Positions 63,387 to 64,000 of a stretch of 64,000 bases of DNA are shown piece after piece. The stretch's first letter is position 1, and every line of letters starts with the position of its first letter. Position numbers and translations under genes: made by a program. Below the pieces are notes generated by a model. That model was not told the DNA's origin, searched no databases, and saw only the letters and a program-made list of their open reading frames with translations. This DNA comes from Bettongia penicillata ogilbyi (taxonomy: Eukaryota > Chordata > Mammalia > Diprotodontia > Potoroidae): the NCBI GenBank assembly GCA_023548195.1, contig JAJHZJ010000061.1, forward strand, positions 6,588,373-6,652,372, given 5' to 3'.

Positions 63387-64000
63387 TAATCACATAAATT
63401 GTAATTCTATAATCAGAATTAGCAACTTGTAGTAATCTGGACACTCCCAAATATTCTCTGTTTAGGAGGCCTCTATGTAGATAAAACTCTCTTCCATTTA
63501 AATCTTTTTTTTGGAGGAAAAATGATGGAATAGTCTAGATGAATATTCTAAAAGGAGTACTGTCCAGCAGGAACAATTTCCTTTAAATGTGTCTTCTTAA
63601 ATACCTAAAGAGGAAAAAGAGAGGGGAAAATATCCCTAAAATACATGAATATGCACATATGCAAATACATATGTGAGTGTACATATGTATATTTGATTGA
63701 TAATTTGAATGATGAACAAATAGATAAAATAGACCAAATAGATAAATTTTGCTCGATTCAATCTAAGTGAAAATCTTCATGTCTAATAAAATTAAACTAA
63801 TCCTTCCTTCCTGAATCATCCACTTTTCTGACTGCCAAAAATTGGATGTCATTTTTATGAGTCAAAAAAAGAATATGCCTAAGTGTAGAGGTTGAGATGC
63901 TTATAAATTTTTATTTTTTAAATAACTCTCTAATTAAATGATATTAATATGTAATGGGAGTAATCACACTGCTGGGCATGAGGTCAAAAAACAGAGGTCC
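63387..64000. other. unassigned AT-rich DNA
   Basis: No gene or repeat recognised. Confidence 0.35.

Overview
The window reads as gene-poor vertebrate DNA from a marsupial mammal. It is AT-rich and CpG-poor, and it is packed with old L2, L3/CR1 and MIR copies. It also carries lineage-typical material: a tRNA-headed CORE-SINE family whose tail reads like AAATGGGGTCA..AAGAGT..GACATGACTGAA, L1 3' ends of the marsupial kind, and a half-L1 (ORF1-only) element. I could not run a repeat database, so family names come from recognised consensus blocks, and boundaries are good to about 10-30 bases unless stated. I see no rRNA, tRNA or CRISPR locus. Nearly all longer open frames lie in repeats or microsatellites.

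Layout. Positions 1-5 kb hold two L2 copies read on the minus strand, riddled with nested SINEs, followed by minus-strand L1 3' ends. At 5-10 kb there is an L1 copy with a target-site duplication (TSD), MIRs, a cluster of palindromic mariner-like miniature elements and an L3 fragment. At 10-18 kb there are MIR, L2 and hAT-like pieces plus a long L2. At 18.85-22.43 kb lies the best-defined mobile element: a complete-ended half-L1 insertion on the minus strand with a 15-base TSD, a nearly open ORF1 and about 720 bases of apparently 3'-transduced flanking DNA. From 22 to 57 kb there is a mosaic of MIR, SINE, L2 and L1 pieces with several large microsatellites: AC/AT at 26.1 kb, TAG/AAG at 33.5 kb, GAAA/GGAA at 37.8 kb, a 400-base CT tract at 39.4 kb and GT at 44.0 kb. 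It includes a 117-base inverted repeat of about 99% identity at 51.5/52.4 kb.

The only good protein-coding candidate is a first coding exon on the minus strand at 58,825-58,621. It has a strong Kozak start, 68 codons plus one base, and a CAG|GTAAGA donor. Locally raised CpG and an upstream short ORF support it. I do not recognise the protein. If it is real, most of the window to its left would be its first intron or beyond, and the poorly repetitive 56.5-60.6 kb zone would be its promoter and proximal intron.

The points most worth a second look are the transducing half-L1, the recent inverted duplication with an adjacent copied junction, the orphan exon, and several paired, unclassified old repeats (29.4/30.4, 41.3/42.7 and 54.0/55.9 kb).
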